Assembly (NCBI RefSeq): GCF_010119545.1
Contig: NZ_JAAEAA010000019.1
Coordinates: forward strand, 1-64,000
Source: Pontibacter fetidus
GTDB taxonomy: Bacteria > Bacteroidota > Bacteroidia > Cytophagales > Hymenobacteraceae
Length of the DNA stretch: 64,000 nucleotides
Reading direction: 5' to 3'
Shown here: piece after piece, positions 1-7,819 of the stretch
How the letters are laid out: each line of letters opens with the position of its first letter
How positions within the stretch are numbered: position 1 is the stretch's first letter
Notes under the pieces: model-generated
Databases searched by the model: none
What the model saw: only the letters and a program-made list of their open reading frames with translations
What the model was told of the DNA's origin: nothing
Program-made: the position numbers and the translations under genes

Positions 1-238
1 CCTGGAAGCTCTACAAACCGATCGTTTCAATTGAGCTTTGGTGCCTTCCTGGGCCGGGAGGCCCCGTCTTCGGGCATCGCGCTGCTGCCTTCTTGCTATC
101 CTCGTGCCTCGGATTGGCTCACGCCACCGCAATAAGTCAAAGGCGCTCAACCCAAAGACTGTGATCTTTCTACTATTTAACTGCAACAATAGTGTGAGAC
201 TGCTTGCTTCGACATTGATCGTGGTTATAGTTTCGTAG

Positions 239-258
239 GGACAGGTCGCGACCTGTCC
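239..258. repeat. 20-bp perfect palindrome
   Basis: GGACAGGTCGCGACCTGTCC is perfectly self-complementary. It resembles a dispersed palindrome I have seen in other bacterial genomes, but this window holds only one copy and no gene is attached to it. Confidence 0.6.
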
Positions 259-308
259 GTGGATAGGCTGCAACTATATAGTTATCCTTTCAACTATAGC
301 AAAGGCTT

Positions 309-350
309 AAACTCCCTCTCCTGTTAGGAGAGGGCTGGGGTGAGGTAAAA
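309..350 (+). repeat. REP-like palindromic repeat, family A copy 1
   Basis: AACT is followed by the stem CCCTCTCCT, a GTT loop, the matching AGGAGAGGG, then a G-rich tail ending GGGGTGAGGTAAAA. The AACT-stem-loop-stem-GGGG-AGGT-AAA layout is the same as in the copies that flank the DUF559 gene at 61266-61771. Confidence 0.75.
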
Positions 351-393
351 CAGCACCTATAAAACTATAAACCCAACTATAGCCAAGACAGAA

Positions 394-430
394 AACTCCC
401 CTCTCGGGAGGGGCAGGGGTGGGTTGAAAC
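394..430 (+). repeat. REP-like palindromic repeat, family A copy 2
   Basis: AACT plus the stem CCCCTC/GAGGGG, with the loop reduced to a few bases, and a G-rich tail (caggggtgggttg). It is a degenerate member of the family at 309-350 in the same orientation. Confidence 0.65.
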
Positions 431-474
431 GCTAACTATAGACCTATAGATCAAACTATAGCAATAGCAGTAAA

Positions 475-550
475 AACTCCCCTCCATGGACTACCGAGAA
501 GCGAATTTGAAGGTAGCGAGCGTAGCTCTGAGTGGGTAAGGGTGGTTTGA
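475..550 (+). repeat. REP-like repeat, family A copy 3, interrupted
   Basis: The left arm AACTCCCCTCC is present, and a G-rich right part (gtgggtaagggtggtttga) lies about 45 bp further on. The intervening bases do not match other copies, so this looks like a copy whose loop and right stem were replaced by unrelated sequence. Confidence 0.45.
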
Positions 551-604
551 CCACAGTAGCTTATAAAACTATAGCCAGCGCTATTGCAGAGCTTCTCCCT
601 GCCG

Positions 605-664
605 GGCCAGTTAAGTCAGAGACTCAACATTCACTATAAGCCACGAGTCTGGAGGCTCGCGCCA
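605..664 (-). repeat. Dispersed repeat of about 60 bp, family B copy 1
   Basis: Read on the minus strand this is CTGGCGCGAG, CTCCAGACTCGTG, then ATGTTGAGTCTCTGACT and AACTGG. The same succession occurs on the plus strand at 58282-58342 with only scattered changes. Internal palindromes include GAGTC-TCT-GACT. Confidence 0.7.
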
Positions 665-685
665 GCAAAATAATTGGGGGTTATA

Positions 686-726
686 AACTCCCTCTTCTGT
701 TTTTGGGAGAGGGCTGGGTGAGGTAT
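686..726 (+). repeat. REP-like palindromic repeat, family A copy 4
   Basis: AACT, stem CCCTCTTCT with a GTTTTT loop and a partly matching GGGAGAGGG arm, then ctgggtgaggtataat. Same orientation and layout as the copies at 309 and 61728, with more mismatches in the stem. It ends about 30 bp from the rsmG stop codon. Confidence 0.65.
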
Positions 727-754
727 AATCCTGAAAACCCTAAAAATCTTAGTC

Positions 755-1384
755 CTACTTTAACGGCACATACACCACTTTCTTCGTCTCAAAAAACTCT
801 TCGGTAAAGTAATCGCTGAGGTTATATTGTTTTGAAATAAGGCCTGACTCGGCAATTTCTTCTTCCAAGTCTCCGCCTTTTAAATAATACAGCCCCTCAA
901 TTGGGGAGCCGGTCTTTTTAAAGCTGTTCATCACCCATGGCCAGAAATTAGCAAGACGGGTAACAGCACGGCTCACCACAAAATCAAATTTATCACGCAC
1001 CTGTTCGGCCCGCACATGGCTGGCGGTAACATTCTGCAAATGCAGCTCACGGGCTATCTCCTGCACCACATGTATCTTTTTGCCTATTGAATCTACCAAA
1101 TGGAATTTCACATCCGGGAACATGACAGCTAATGGCAGACCTGGCAAGCCACCACCTGTACCCACATCCAATACCGAGGTATGCGCCGGAAACTGAACCA
1201 CTTTAGCTATACCCAGCGAATGCAGTATATGATGCTCGCCAATATGGTCCATATCCTTGCGCGAGATAACGTTTATCTTCTGGTTCCACTCCTGGTATAG
1301 TTCGCCCATGCGCTCATACTTTTGCAACTGGTCTTCGGTAAGGTCCGGAAAGTAACCTGATAGCAGTGTTCGGATAGCGGTCAT
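755..1384 (-). CDS. rsmG: 16S rRNA (guanine-527-N7)-methyltransferase RsmG
   Basis: SAM-dependent methyltransferase that modifies G527 of 16S rRNA in the cytoplasm. The 209-residue length is normal for the family. The SAM-binding motif I is clear at about residues 71-87 (VLDVGTGGGLPGLPLAV), and the family N-terminal signature around residues 37-57 (INVISRKDMDHIGEHHILHSL) is present. Transcription is leftward. A small membrane-protein gene lies 32 bp upstream on the same strand, so the two may be co-transcribed from a promoter near 1661. The 32-bp gap is filled by TTAGAAAGTTA-type repeat sequence. Confidence 0.95.
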   Translation of the reverse strand: MTAIRTLLSGYFPDLTEDQLQKYERMGELYQEWNQKINVISRKDMDHIGEHHILHSLGIAKVVQFPAHTSVLDVGTGGGLPGLPLAVMFPDVKFHLVDSIGKKIHVVQEIARELHLQNVTASHVRAEQVRDKFDFVVSRAVTRLANFWPWVMNSFKKTGSPIEGLYYLKGGDLEEEIAESGLISKQYNLSDYFTEEFFETKKVVYVPLK

Positions 1385-1416
1385 GTTTATAGTTAGAAAG
1401 TTAAAAAGTTAGAAAG

Positions 1417-1638
1417 TTATACGGTGGTAAAATACAGCACTATAGTTACCAGCCCAACTACAGCTACTACGGCTAAGGCCATTAAAACATCAAACAGCAG
1501 CATAAGCCCGGCGTTACGGTACTGGCCTCCGTATTTTATAGTCAGCTCCCTTTCAACTGCAGATTTATTACGCAAGCGTAGCTGCAGGTATAGTTCTCCT
1601 GTTTTTGCCAGCAACCTTTCACCAATCCGAACTTTCAT
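1417..1638 (-). CDS. Small single-pass membrane protein, unknown function
   Basis: A 73-residue protein with a charged N-terminal half (residues 1-45, many Arg, Lys and Glu) and one strong hydrophobic helix at about 46-70 (LMLLFDVLMALAVVAVVGLV). I recognise no family. It is probably real because a Bacteroidota -7 element (TACTTTTG on the minus strand, 1661-1668) sits a short way upstream of its ATG and it is co-directional with rsmG. An overlapping frame on the opposite strand (1424-1687) is judged a shadow. Confidence 0.6.
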   Translation of the reverse strand: MKVRIGERLLAKTGELYLQLRLRNKSAVERELTIKYGGQYRNAGLMLLFDVLMALAVVAVVGLVTIVLYFTTV

Positions 1639-1660
1639 ATCAACTATAGCTTACGAGCTG

Positions 1661-1668
1661 CAAAAGTA
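1661..1668 (-). promoter_or_regulatory. Candidate promoter -7 element for the small membrane protein and rsmG
   Basis: TACTTTTG on the minus strand matches the Bacteroidota TAnnTTTG consensus and lies 23 bp upstream of the ATG at 1638. No good -33 TTTG is visible. Confidence 0.45.
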
Positions 1669-1703
1669 TAAAATAAGTACGGGATAGGCATTAAAACTAT
1701 AAA

Positions 1704-1731
1704 ACCCCTGCCGCACTCAGGCAACAGGGGT
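1704..1731 (-). terminator. Rho-independent terminator of the sigma factor unit
   Basis: On the minus strand ACCCCTGTTGCC and GGCAGGGGT pair with a small bulge, followed by a T-rich tail. It lies downstream of the sigma factor gene and upstream of the next minus-strand gene. Confidence 0.7.
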
Positions 1732-1755
1732 CTTAAAACGAAATCAATATTTTAA

Positions 1756-1830
1756 ATTCAATGGTTAAATGGTTGTATTGTTAAATGGTTAAAAAAATCA
1801 ACAATCAAACAATTTAACCATCAACCATTA
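1756..1830. repeat. AT-rich inverted repeat (ATTGTTAAATGGTT family)
   Basis: Two copies of GGTTAAATGGTT-like sequence on the left face their complement AACAATTTAACCATCAACCATT on the right, giving an imperfect hairpin. The right arm ends at the stop codon of the sigma factor gene (TTA at 1828-1830). Similar sequence recurs at 19939-20032 and 20735-20944. Confidence 0.6.
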
Positions 1831-2436
1831 AATAAGGTGTTTCTTGTTCTTCACCATGTCATATAGCAATTCGCGGGCGCGGTGCAGCTGGGCTTTTACA
1901 GTTCCAAGCGGTGCGTTCAGCTCCGTAGCTATCTCTTCATAGCTTAGCTCGTTAAAGTAACGCAGTGTTACCAGGCGCTGGTATTTCTCGGGCAGCTTGG
2001 CCACTACGTACTGCATGATCTCGATCTTCTGATTTTTGATTGCTTCCTCCTGTGGGTTCAGGTTCTTGTCCTTAAAGTCTATGGTTATCTCGTCGCCATT
2101 ATCAATTTTTATGGCTGAGTCGATACTCATCGTTTTAATGCGGTTCTTGCGGATAAAGTCGATACAGTTGTTTGTTGCGATACGGAACAACCAGGTACTG
2201 AAAGCATACTCCGGGTTAAACTTGTGCAGGTTTCGGAACGCCTTCGCAAAAGCTTCTATCGTTAGGTCTTCGGCATCATCGGCGTTGCGCACCATTTTAA
2301 GCACAACGTGGTATACAGGCTTTTTATAGATACTCATCAGCTCAGCATACGCTTTCTCGTCGTTGTCTTCAACGGCTGCTTGTATCAGCTTGAAATCGTG
2401 TTTAGCTTTCGCTGAGAATTGTTTATTTACTTCCAT
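1828..2436 (-). CDS. ECF-type RNA polymerase sigma factor
   Basis: Sigma-70 family factor of the extracytoplasmic-function type, 202 residues. Region 2 covers about residues 38-100 (DDAEDLTIEAFAKAFRNL, then FSTWLFRIATNNCIDFIRK) and region 4 about 148-195 (LPEKYQRLVTLRYF, then YEEIATELNAPLGTVKAQ), separated by a short linker; regions 1.1 and 3 are lacking. No anti-sigma gene is adjacent. Its ATG overlaps the end of the upstream glycosyltransferase gene by 10 bp, so the two are almost certainly one transcript, ended by the hairpin at 1704-1731. Confidence 0.93.
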   Translation of the reverse strand: MEVNKQFSAKAKHDFKLIQAAVEDNDEKAYAELMSIYKKPVYHVVLKMVRNADDAEDLTIEAFAKAFRNLHKFNPEYAFSTWLFRIATNNCIDFIRKNRIKTMSIDSAIKIDNGDEITIDFKDKNLNPQEEAIKNQKIEIMQYVVAKLPEKYQRLVTLRYFNELSYEEIATELNAPLGTVKAQLHRARELLYDMVKNKKHLI

Positions 2437-3530
2437 CTGATTCGTTTATACAGTAGTACAGATATACCAAGGAACAGGTAATTAAAAAAGTACACAATGT
2501 CTAGTACTGGCAATAAAAACAAGGAGAGCTTGTCGTTTAGTCTGCGTGCTACTGATGCATACGCGGTAAACATTACAATGTACCGCAAACCGACTATAGC
2601 GGCTAATATAGCTAAATGACTATTTACGACAAGAAGAATGATAGCTAATACGTAAAAAAAGATGTTAGAGATTACGAATGCGCCAATTTTTCTTTTATCA
2701 TTTGCTTTATACTGCTTTCCTGCAGATAAGTGCCTTCTCTTCTGGATGATCCATTCCCGAAACGTCTTTTTGGGAATACTCCAGGTCTGAGCCTCTTTGT
2801 CTATAACAATATTTACTTTGCTATTGTTGACGGCATCTCTAACAAATAGGTCATCGTCGCCGCCGGTTGTTTTGATATGAGAGGCAAACCCTTTGTTTCT
2901 AAAGAAACACGTTTTGGTGTAAGATAAGTTTCTACCCACCCCCATGTAGGCGTGTCCTTTATTTGCCTGAGACAGATACTGAATAGCCGTCAGTAATGTT
3001 TCATATCGGATAAGATGATTTAAAAATCCTTTTAATTGTGCATACGGAGAGTAGCCAAGTACCACATCAGCCCCTGTTACGTACCCGCTCTGCATCTTTT
3101 CAATCCATTTAGGACTATAAGGCCGGCAGTCAGCATCGGTAAAAAGCATGTGCTCGTATTTGGCAGCCCGTATACCTAAGGCTAACGCATATTTTTTAGA
3201 ATTAAGATATTCCGGCGTCTTTTTTATAGTTACCACCTTAAAGTTAGGGAACTGTTTTTCCAGTTCGTACAGGTAAAACTCGGTGTCGTCGTCGGAACGG
3301 TCGTTCACTACCAGCACTTCAAACTCAGGGTGCTCCTGGTCAAGCAACATGGGCAGTAGCTCAAACAGGTTGTCCTGCTCGTTATGGGCAGCAACTATAA
3401 CCGATACCGGAACGTGCTGCGTTATGGCAGGGTCCTGGTGGCGGCTTAACGGGAAAAAATAAACTAGGGCAAAATATAACTGCACCAGCACACAAAGGCC
3501 GAGCAGCGCTAAAAGTACAAGTGAAATCAA
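2427..3530 (-). CDS. Membrane-bound family 2 glycosyltransferase
   Basis: A 367-residue processive-type GT2 enzyme expected to transfer a sugar from a nucleotide donor at the inner membrane. An N-terminal helix (about 3-24) precedes the GT-A domain, which shows SVIVAAHNE (43-51), VVNDRSDDDT (74-83), the metal-binding DAD in FTDADC (130-135), GGDDDLF (about 223-229) and a QKRRHLSAG acceptor-site motif (about 264-272). Two or more helices follow at about 288-355. The acceptor cannot be read from the sequence. It is translationally coupled to the sigma factor through a 10-bp overlap. Confidence 0.88.
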   Translation of the reverse strand: MISLVLLALLGLCVLVQLYFALVYFFPLSRHQDPAITQHVPVSVIVAAHNEQDNLFELLPMLLDQEHPEFEVLVVNDRSDDDTEFYLYELEKQFPNFKVVTIKKTPEYLNSKKYALALGIRAAKYEHMLFTDADCRPYSPKWIEKMQSGYVTGADVVLGYSPYAQLKGFLNHLIRYETLLTAIQYLSQANKGHAYMGVGRNLSYTKTCFFRNKGFASHIKTTGGDDDLFVRDAVNNSKVNIVIDKEAQTWSIPKKTFREWIIQKRRHLSAGKQYKANDKRKIGAFVISNIFFYVLAIILLVVNSHLAILAAIVGLRYIVMFTAYASVARRLNDKLSLFLLPVLDIVYFFNYLFLGISVLLYKRIRWK

Positions 3531-3723
3531 AGTAAAAGTTTAATTATCAGATTATCGGATTTCTAAAATGAACAATAAGTAAAATTGACTCCTTTATCCT
3601 GCCCATACAAAGGCATCACTATAAGCCATTCTACAATTATATCTCAAAAATAGCTATTCTGTGGGCATTTCCGAATGCTGATTGTAATTAATAAATCTTT
3701 AAGGTTTGTACTGCACTTGTTCG

Positions 3724-3731
3724 TATCTTTG
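3724..3731 (+). promoter_or_regulatory. Candidate promoter -7 element for tgt
   Basis: TATCTTTG matches TAnnTTTG. A TTTG lies at 3705-3708, a spacing of 15 bp, shorter than usual. The tgt ATG follows about 90 bp downstream. Confidence 0.45.
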
Positions 3732-3820
3732 CGGCTTATTTCTTTAAATCATAATAATCTGCTGGTGAGCAACTATAGCCGGCAGCCGCTTCTTTAACCG
3801 GGGAGCATTTAGCGCACACT

Positions 3821-4951
3821 ATGCAATTTTCGTTAGTAGTAACAGATAAACAATCCAAAGCACGCGCAGGCGTGGTGCAAACCGACCACGGCGCCATCGA
3901 AACGCCTATTTTTATGCCCGTTGGCACAGCCGGCACTGTTAAGGCCGTACACCAGCGCGAACTGAAAGAAGATGTTAAAGCTGAGATCATACTGGGCAAT
4001 ACCTATCATTTGTACCTTCGTCCGGGCCTGAAAGTGCTGGAGCAGGCTGGTGGCTTGCATAAATTTAACGGTTGGGATAGGCCCATTTTAACAGACAGCG
4101 GGGGTTACCAGGTTTTTTCGTTATCCGGCACACGCAAGATAAAAGAAGAAGGTGTAAAGTTCCGGTCTCATATAGATGGTTCTGCGCTTGATTTTACGCC
4201 TGAAAACGTAATGGATACGCAGCGAACGATTGGCGCTGATATTATCATGGCCTTTGACGAATGCACCCCCTACCCTTGCGACTATAGTTACGCCAAAAAC
4301 TCGATGGAGCGCACGCACCGCTGGCTGCAGCGCTGTGTGGATAGGTTTGACAGCACCGAACCAAAGTATGGGTATAATCAAACGCTGTTTCCTATAGTTC
4401 AGGGTAGTACTTACAAAGACCTCCGTGTAAAGTCTGCTGAAACGATTGCCAGCTTTGGCCGCGAGGGCAATGCCATTGGCGGTTTGTCGGTGGGTGAGCC
4501 GGCCGAGATGATGTACGAGATGACCGAAGTGGTGTGCGATATACTGCCTGCTGATAAGCCGCGTTACCTGATGGGCGTAGGCACTCCGGCCAACATACTG
4601 GAGAACATTGCGCTGGGCGTAGATATGTTTGACTGCGTGTTGCCAACCCGTAATGCCCGCAACGGCATGCTGTTTACCACGCAAGGCATTATTAATATCC
4701 GGAACAAAAAATGGGCCGACGACTTTACGCCAATAGATGCGGAACTGGGCGGTTATGTAAGCACGTTTTACACCAAGGCTTATCTGCGCCATCTGGTGCA
4801 CAGCACCGAATACCTGGCCGGCCAGATCGCCAGCGTGCATAACCTTACCTTCTATTTATGGTTGGTAAAACAGGCGCGCCAGCAAATTATAAACGGCACT
4901 TTCCGCGACTGGAAAGACGTAATGGTAAAGAAATTAATGACACGTTTATAG
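3821..4951 (+). CDS. tgt: Queuine/preQ1 tRNA-ribosyltransferase (Tgt)
   Basis: Exchanges guanine 34 of GUN-anticodon tRNAs for preQ1 in queuosine synthesis. Length 376 is normal. The catalytic region DSGGYQVFSL (92-101), GGLSVGEP (about 221-228) and DCVLPTRNARNG (about 270-281, second catalytic Asp) are intact. In the C-terminal zinc site the usual CxCxxC is replaced: the stretch AELGGYVSTFYTKAYLRHL has Leu, Gly and Ser where the three cysteines normally stand, while the final His remains. I believe this loss is shared by Bacteroidota homologues, but could not check. It heads a run with the LptF/G permease and the EamA transporter. Confidence 0.95.
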   Translation: MQFSLVVTDKQSKARAGVVQTDHGAIETPIFMPVGTAGTVKAVHQRELKEDVKAEIILGNTYHLYLRPGLKVLEQAGGLHKFNGWDRPILTDSGGYQVFSLSGTRKIKEEGVKFRSHIDGSALDFTPENVMDTQRTIGADIIMAFDECTPYPCDYSYAKNSMERTHRWLQRCVDRFDSTEPKYGYNQTLFPIVQGSTYKDLRVKSAETIASFGREGNAIGGLSVGEPAEMMYEMTEVVCDILPADKPRYLMGVGTPANILENIALGVDMFDCVLPTRNARNGMLFTTQGIINIRNKKWADDFTPIDAELGGYVSTFYTKAYLRHLVHSTEYLAGQIASVHNLTFYLWLVKQARQQIINGTFRDWKDVMVKKLMTRL

Positions 4952-5039
4952 TTAGAAAGTTGGGAAGTTAGAAAGTTAAAAAGTTGTTCTTTCTGTTCCC
5001 GTAACTTTCTAACTTTCTAACCTTTTAACTTTCTAACTT
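4951..5039. repeat. AT-rich inverted repeat (TTAGAAAGTTA family)
   Basis: Repeated TTAGAAAGTT units on the left pair with AACTTTCTAA units on the right around a ttctttctgttcccg loop. The repeat fills the whole gap between the tgt stop and the TTG start of the next gene. Related sequence lies at 1388-1419, 11305-11396, 46084-46300, 52730-52766 and about 60070-60100. Confidence 0.75.
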
Positions 5040-6116
5040 TTGAAGATTCTCGACTGGTACATATTGAAGAAGTTTCTCACCACGTTTGTGTTCGCGGTGC
5101 TGATACTTGTATCCATTATCCTGGTAATCGACTTTACGGAGAAGAACGATGACTTTATACAGGAGAAGGTACCATTAGCCGAGATCATTTTCGATTACTA
5201 CATCAACCTGATTCCGTTTTACGCTAACATGCTGAGCCCGATTACGGTGTTTATTGCTACGGTGTTTGTTACGGCAAAACTGGCCTCGCATACCGAGATT
5301 GTAGCCATGCTGAGCAGCGGTATCAGCTTCAGAAGGTTGCTGGTACCGTATGTGGTTGGTGCTGCGTTTATCGGGGTTTCTATTTTCGGGCTAATTGGCT
5401 GGGTTATTCCGAATGCTAACAAAAAGAGCGTAGCCTTCCAGGTAAAGTATGTTAAAAGCCCTTATACCTACGATAGCCGCAATATCCACATCAAAATTGC
5501 TCCCGATGCATATGTGTTTATGGAGAGCTATAACAACAATGCACATATCGGGTATAACTTTGCTCTCGAACAGATTGATGGTACAATCTTAAAAAGCAAA
5601 ATCACATCCAACAGCGTGTCCTGGGACGAAGAGGCTGGCAAGTGGCACATGGATTTTTATACCCTGCGCACATTTAACGGCGAAAAGGAAACGATCTATA
5701 AAGGCCAGGACCTGGACACCACCCTGAACATGCAGCCCAAAGATTTTGAAAGCACTTACAAACTGGAGCAGACCCTTACCCTGCCCGAACTGAACAGCCT
5801 GATAGCAGAAAAAAAGATGCGGGGTGCCGATGATATCGAGATTTACCTGGTGGAGAAGTATGAGCGCTTCAGTTACCCGTTTGCTATTATTATACTTACT
5901 GTAATTGGTGTTATAGTTAGTGCCCGTAAGGCCCGTGGGGGGGTTGGGGTACAGATTGCGCTCGGTTTTTTCCTGGCGTTCGTATTTATAGTTTTCGTTA
6001 TTACCAGCCGAAGCCTGGCACAGGTCGGCGATATTCCGCCACACATTGCAGCCTGGATCCCAACTATAGTTTTCACGGGCATCGGCTTTTTACTTTACCG
6101 TTACATACCGCGCTAA
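5040..6116 (+). CDS. LptF/LptG family permease (YjgP/YjgQ)
   Basis: Inner-membrane component of the lipopolysaccharide export transporter that works with the LptB ATPase. The 358 residues show the family arrangement: N-terminal helices at about 13-33, 57-80 and 100-122, a large periplasmic beta-jellyroll (about 130-275), and three C-terminal helices (about 280-355). The start is TTG at 5040, because MKILDWYILKKFLTTF matches the family N-terminus and no ATG lies near; this codon directly adjoins the upstream repeat. The stop overlaps the next ATG by one base (TAATG), so translation with the EamA gene is coupled. LptF and LptG cannot be told apart here. Confidence 0.9.
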   Translation: MKILDWYILKKFLTTFVFAVLILVSIILVIDFTEKNDDFIQEKVPLAEIIFDYYINLIPFYANMLSPITVFIATVFVTAKLASHTEIVAMLSSGISFRRLLVPYVVGAAFIGVSIFGLIGWVIPNANKKSVAFQVKYVKSPYTYDSRNIHIKIAPDAYVFMESYNNNAHIGYNFALEQIDGTILKSKITSNSVSWDEEAGKWHMDFYTLRTFNGEKETIYKGQDLDTTLNMQPKDFESTYKLEQTLTLPELNSLIAEKKMRGADDIEIYLVEKYERFSYPFAIIILTVIGVIVSARKARGGVGVQIALGFFLAFVFIVFVITSRSLAQVGDIPPHIAAWIPTIVFTGIGFLLYRYIPR

Positions 6117-7057
6117 TGCCACGCTTAAAAGATTTTATAGAGCTTCATTTTGTTATTTTTCTGTGGGGCTTTACCGCTATACTTGGTAAACTGATAACTA
6201 TACCCGCTGTAGAGCTGGTAGCTATCCGTACATTAATTACCGCCATTGCGCTGGGCCTTATTATCTACAAAACCAAGGCCCCTTTCTGGCTGGGCAGGGC
6301 AACAGGCCTTAAAATGCTGGGTGTCGGTTTCCTGATAGCGGGGCACTGGATATTGTTCTTCGCAGCAGCACGCGTATCGTCGGTATCTATCTGTTTAATA
6401 GGTATGGCCACTGCCAGCCTCTGGACCTCGTTCCTGGAGCCTATGTTTACGAGTAAGAAAATAAAGCCTTACGAAGTGTTCCTTGCCTTGCTCATTATAC
6501 TTGGCCTGTATATCATCTTCCGGGAGGAGACAGATTTTAAGAGCATCCTGGGTATAAGTATGGCGATAGGCTCCGCATTGCTGGCCTCTATTTTTACGAT
6601 CATCAATGCGGGCTTGGTAAAAAAGATACCTTCCACCACGATAACCTGCTACGAAATGGGCGGGGCGTTCCTGGGCACTATTCTGTTTTTACCGGTTTAT
6701 ACCCTATATTTTGCGGAAGGCAACCAGCTTAACTTTAACCTTATCCCAATGGACTGGGTTTACCTGGCTATACTTATACTGGCTTGTACGGTGTATGCCT
6801 ATACTGCCGGTGTACGGTTAATGCAGCGCATCTCGGCCTTCACCATGAACCTGACCGTAAACCTGGAGCCTGTGTACGGCATTATCCTGGCTATTTTTAT
6901 TTTTGATGAAAGCAGCCAGCTATCGCGGGAGTTTTACATTGGGGCTGGTGTGGTATTGTTGAGCGTGTTTATTTACCCGGTCATCAATACTATAGCGGAG
7001 CGTCGCAAAAAACTACAGAAGGCCTTTCCAGACGAGGTAATTTTGCGGGAAGATTAA
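6116..7057 (+). CDS. EamA/DMT family transporter
   Basis: A 313-residue membrane protein with about ten hydrophobic helices in two EamA repeats, the second starting near residue 150. It belongs to the drug/metabolite transporter superfamily; the substrate cannot be predicted. It is translationally coupled to the LptF/G permease through TAATG. Its last 45 bp overlap the 3' end of the convergent ispE gene, so no terminator separates them. Confidence 0.88.
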   Translation: MPRLKDFIELHFVIFLWGFTAILGKLITIPAVELVAIRTLITAIALGLIIYKTKAPFWLGRATGLKMLGVGFLIAGHWILFFAAARVSSVSICLIGMATASLWTSFLEPMFTSKKIKPYEVFLALLIILGLYIIFREETDFKSILGISMAIGSALLASIFTIINAGLVKKIPSTTITCYEMGGAFLGTILFLPVYTLYFAEGNQLNFNLIPMDWVYLAILILACTVYAYTAGVRLMQRISAFTMNLTVNLEPVYGIILAIFIFDESSQLSREFYIGAGVVLLSVFIYPVINTIAERRKKLQKAFPDEVILRED

Positions 7058-7819
7058 ATCCGGGGCATCGCCTTTAAAAATACCATACACTGCAGAGCCC
7101 GATCCCGTCATGGAGGCATATGCTGCGCCAGCTTCGTACAAATTTTCTTTAAGCCGGGCCAACTCCGGGTACTTCGGGAACAGCGACTTCTCAAAATCGT
7201 TGTGCATAATGTCTTTCCATAGTTTAATATCCTGCTTCAGAACCATTTCCATGGTGCAGGTTGGCTTTTCGGGGGTAACGCCGGCATAAGCTTCGGCAGT
7301 GGTGATATGGATGCCCGGGTAAACTATAACACAACTATAGCCTTTCAGGTCAATAATAGCCGGCTCAAAAACATCGCCCCGCTCCACAGCAATTACCGGT
7401 TTGTTCTCCACAAAAAAAGCGCAATCGCTGCCCAACTTACGTGCATAGCCCTGCAGAGCATCTACTGCTAGTTTAAGGTCGAAAAGCTTATTCAGGATGC
7501 GTAACACAAAAGCTGCGTCCGAAGAGCCACCACCTAAGCCCGCTCCCATTGGTATAACCTTGTGCAGGTGCATGTGTACGGGTGGCAGGTTATACTCCTG
7601 TTCCAACAGTTTATAGGCTTTCAGGCAAAGGTTGGTTTCGGGGTTGCCGGGCACAGGCAGGCCACTCATGCTAAACCTGTTTTCCGGGGCAGGCAACATC
7701 TCGAGGGCATCGCACCACTGTACCGGGTAAAAGCACGACTCCAGGTTATGGAAACCATCGGGGCGTTTTGAGATAATCTGTAAACCTAAATTTATTTTTG
7801 CGTTCGGAAAATCAAGCAT
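7013..7819 (-). CDS. ispE: 4-diphosphocytidyl-2-C-methyl-D-erythritol kinase
   Basis: GHMP-family kinase of the MEP isoprenoid pathway, phosphorylating CDP-methylerythritol at the 2-hydroxyl. The protein is 268 residues, normal for the family. It begins with FPNAKINLGL and carries the ATP-binding motif PMGAGLGGGSSDAA near residues 88-101; the C-terminal motif is MTGSGSAVYGIF. I chose the ATG at 7819: an in-frame start at 8011 would add 64 residues without family resemblance. The 3' end overlaps the EamA gene by 45 bp, tail to tail. Confidence 0.93.
   Translation of the reverse strand: MLDFPNAKINLGLQIISKRPDGFHNLESCFYPVQWCDALEMLPAPENRFSMSGLPVPGNPETNLCLKAYKLLEQEYNLPPVHMHLHKVIPMGAGLGGGSSDAAFVLRILNKLFDLKLAVDALQGYARKLGSDCAFFVENKPVIAVERGDVFEPAIIDLKGYSCVIVYPGIHITTAEAYAGVTPEKPTCTMEMVLKQDIKLWKDIMHNDFEKSLFPKYPELARLKENLYEAGAAYASMTGSGSAVYGIFKGDAPDLIFPQNYLVWKGLL

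Larger units (their letters stand above)
1..754. other. Non-coding repeat-rich leader region
   Basis: No convincing gene is seen here. The stretch holds a perfect 20-bp palindrome (239-258), four copies of a C-rich/G-rich palindromic repeat (309-350, 394-430, 475-550, 686-726), one copy of a dispersed repeat of about 60 bp (605-664) that recurs inverted near 58281, and several CTATAG words (around 293, 376, 435-470, 568). A reading frame at 38-238 has a Cys/Arg-rich composition and no family resemblance, so I leave it out. It looks like a landing zone for small repeats downstream of rsmG. Confidence 0.7.

Noticed and set aside
38..238. 66-codon open frame in the left spacer
   Set aside because: Composition is Cys/Arg/Ser-rich without a recognisable domain, and it overlaps repeat-derived sequence; no promoter or start signal is visible.
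4121..4840. Long open frame antisense to tgt
   Set aside because: tgt is certain on the other strand and the antisense translation has no family likeness; it reflects codon bias.
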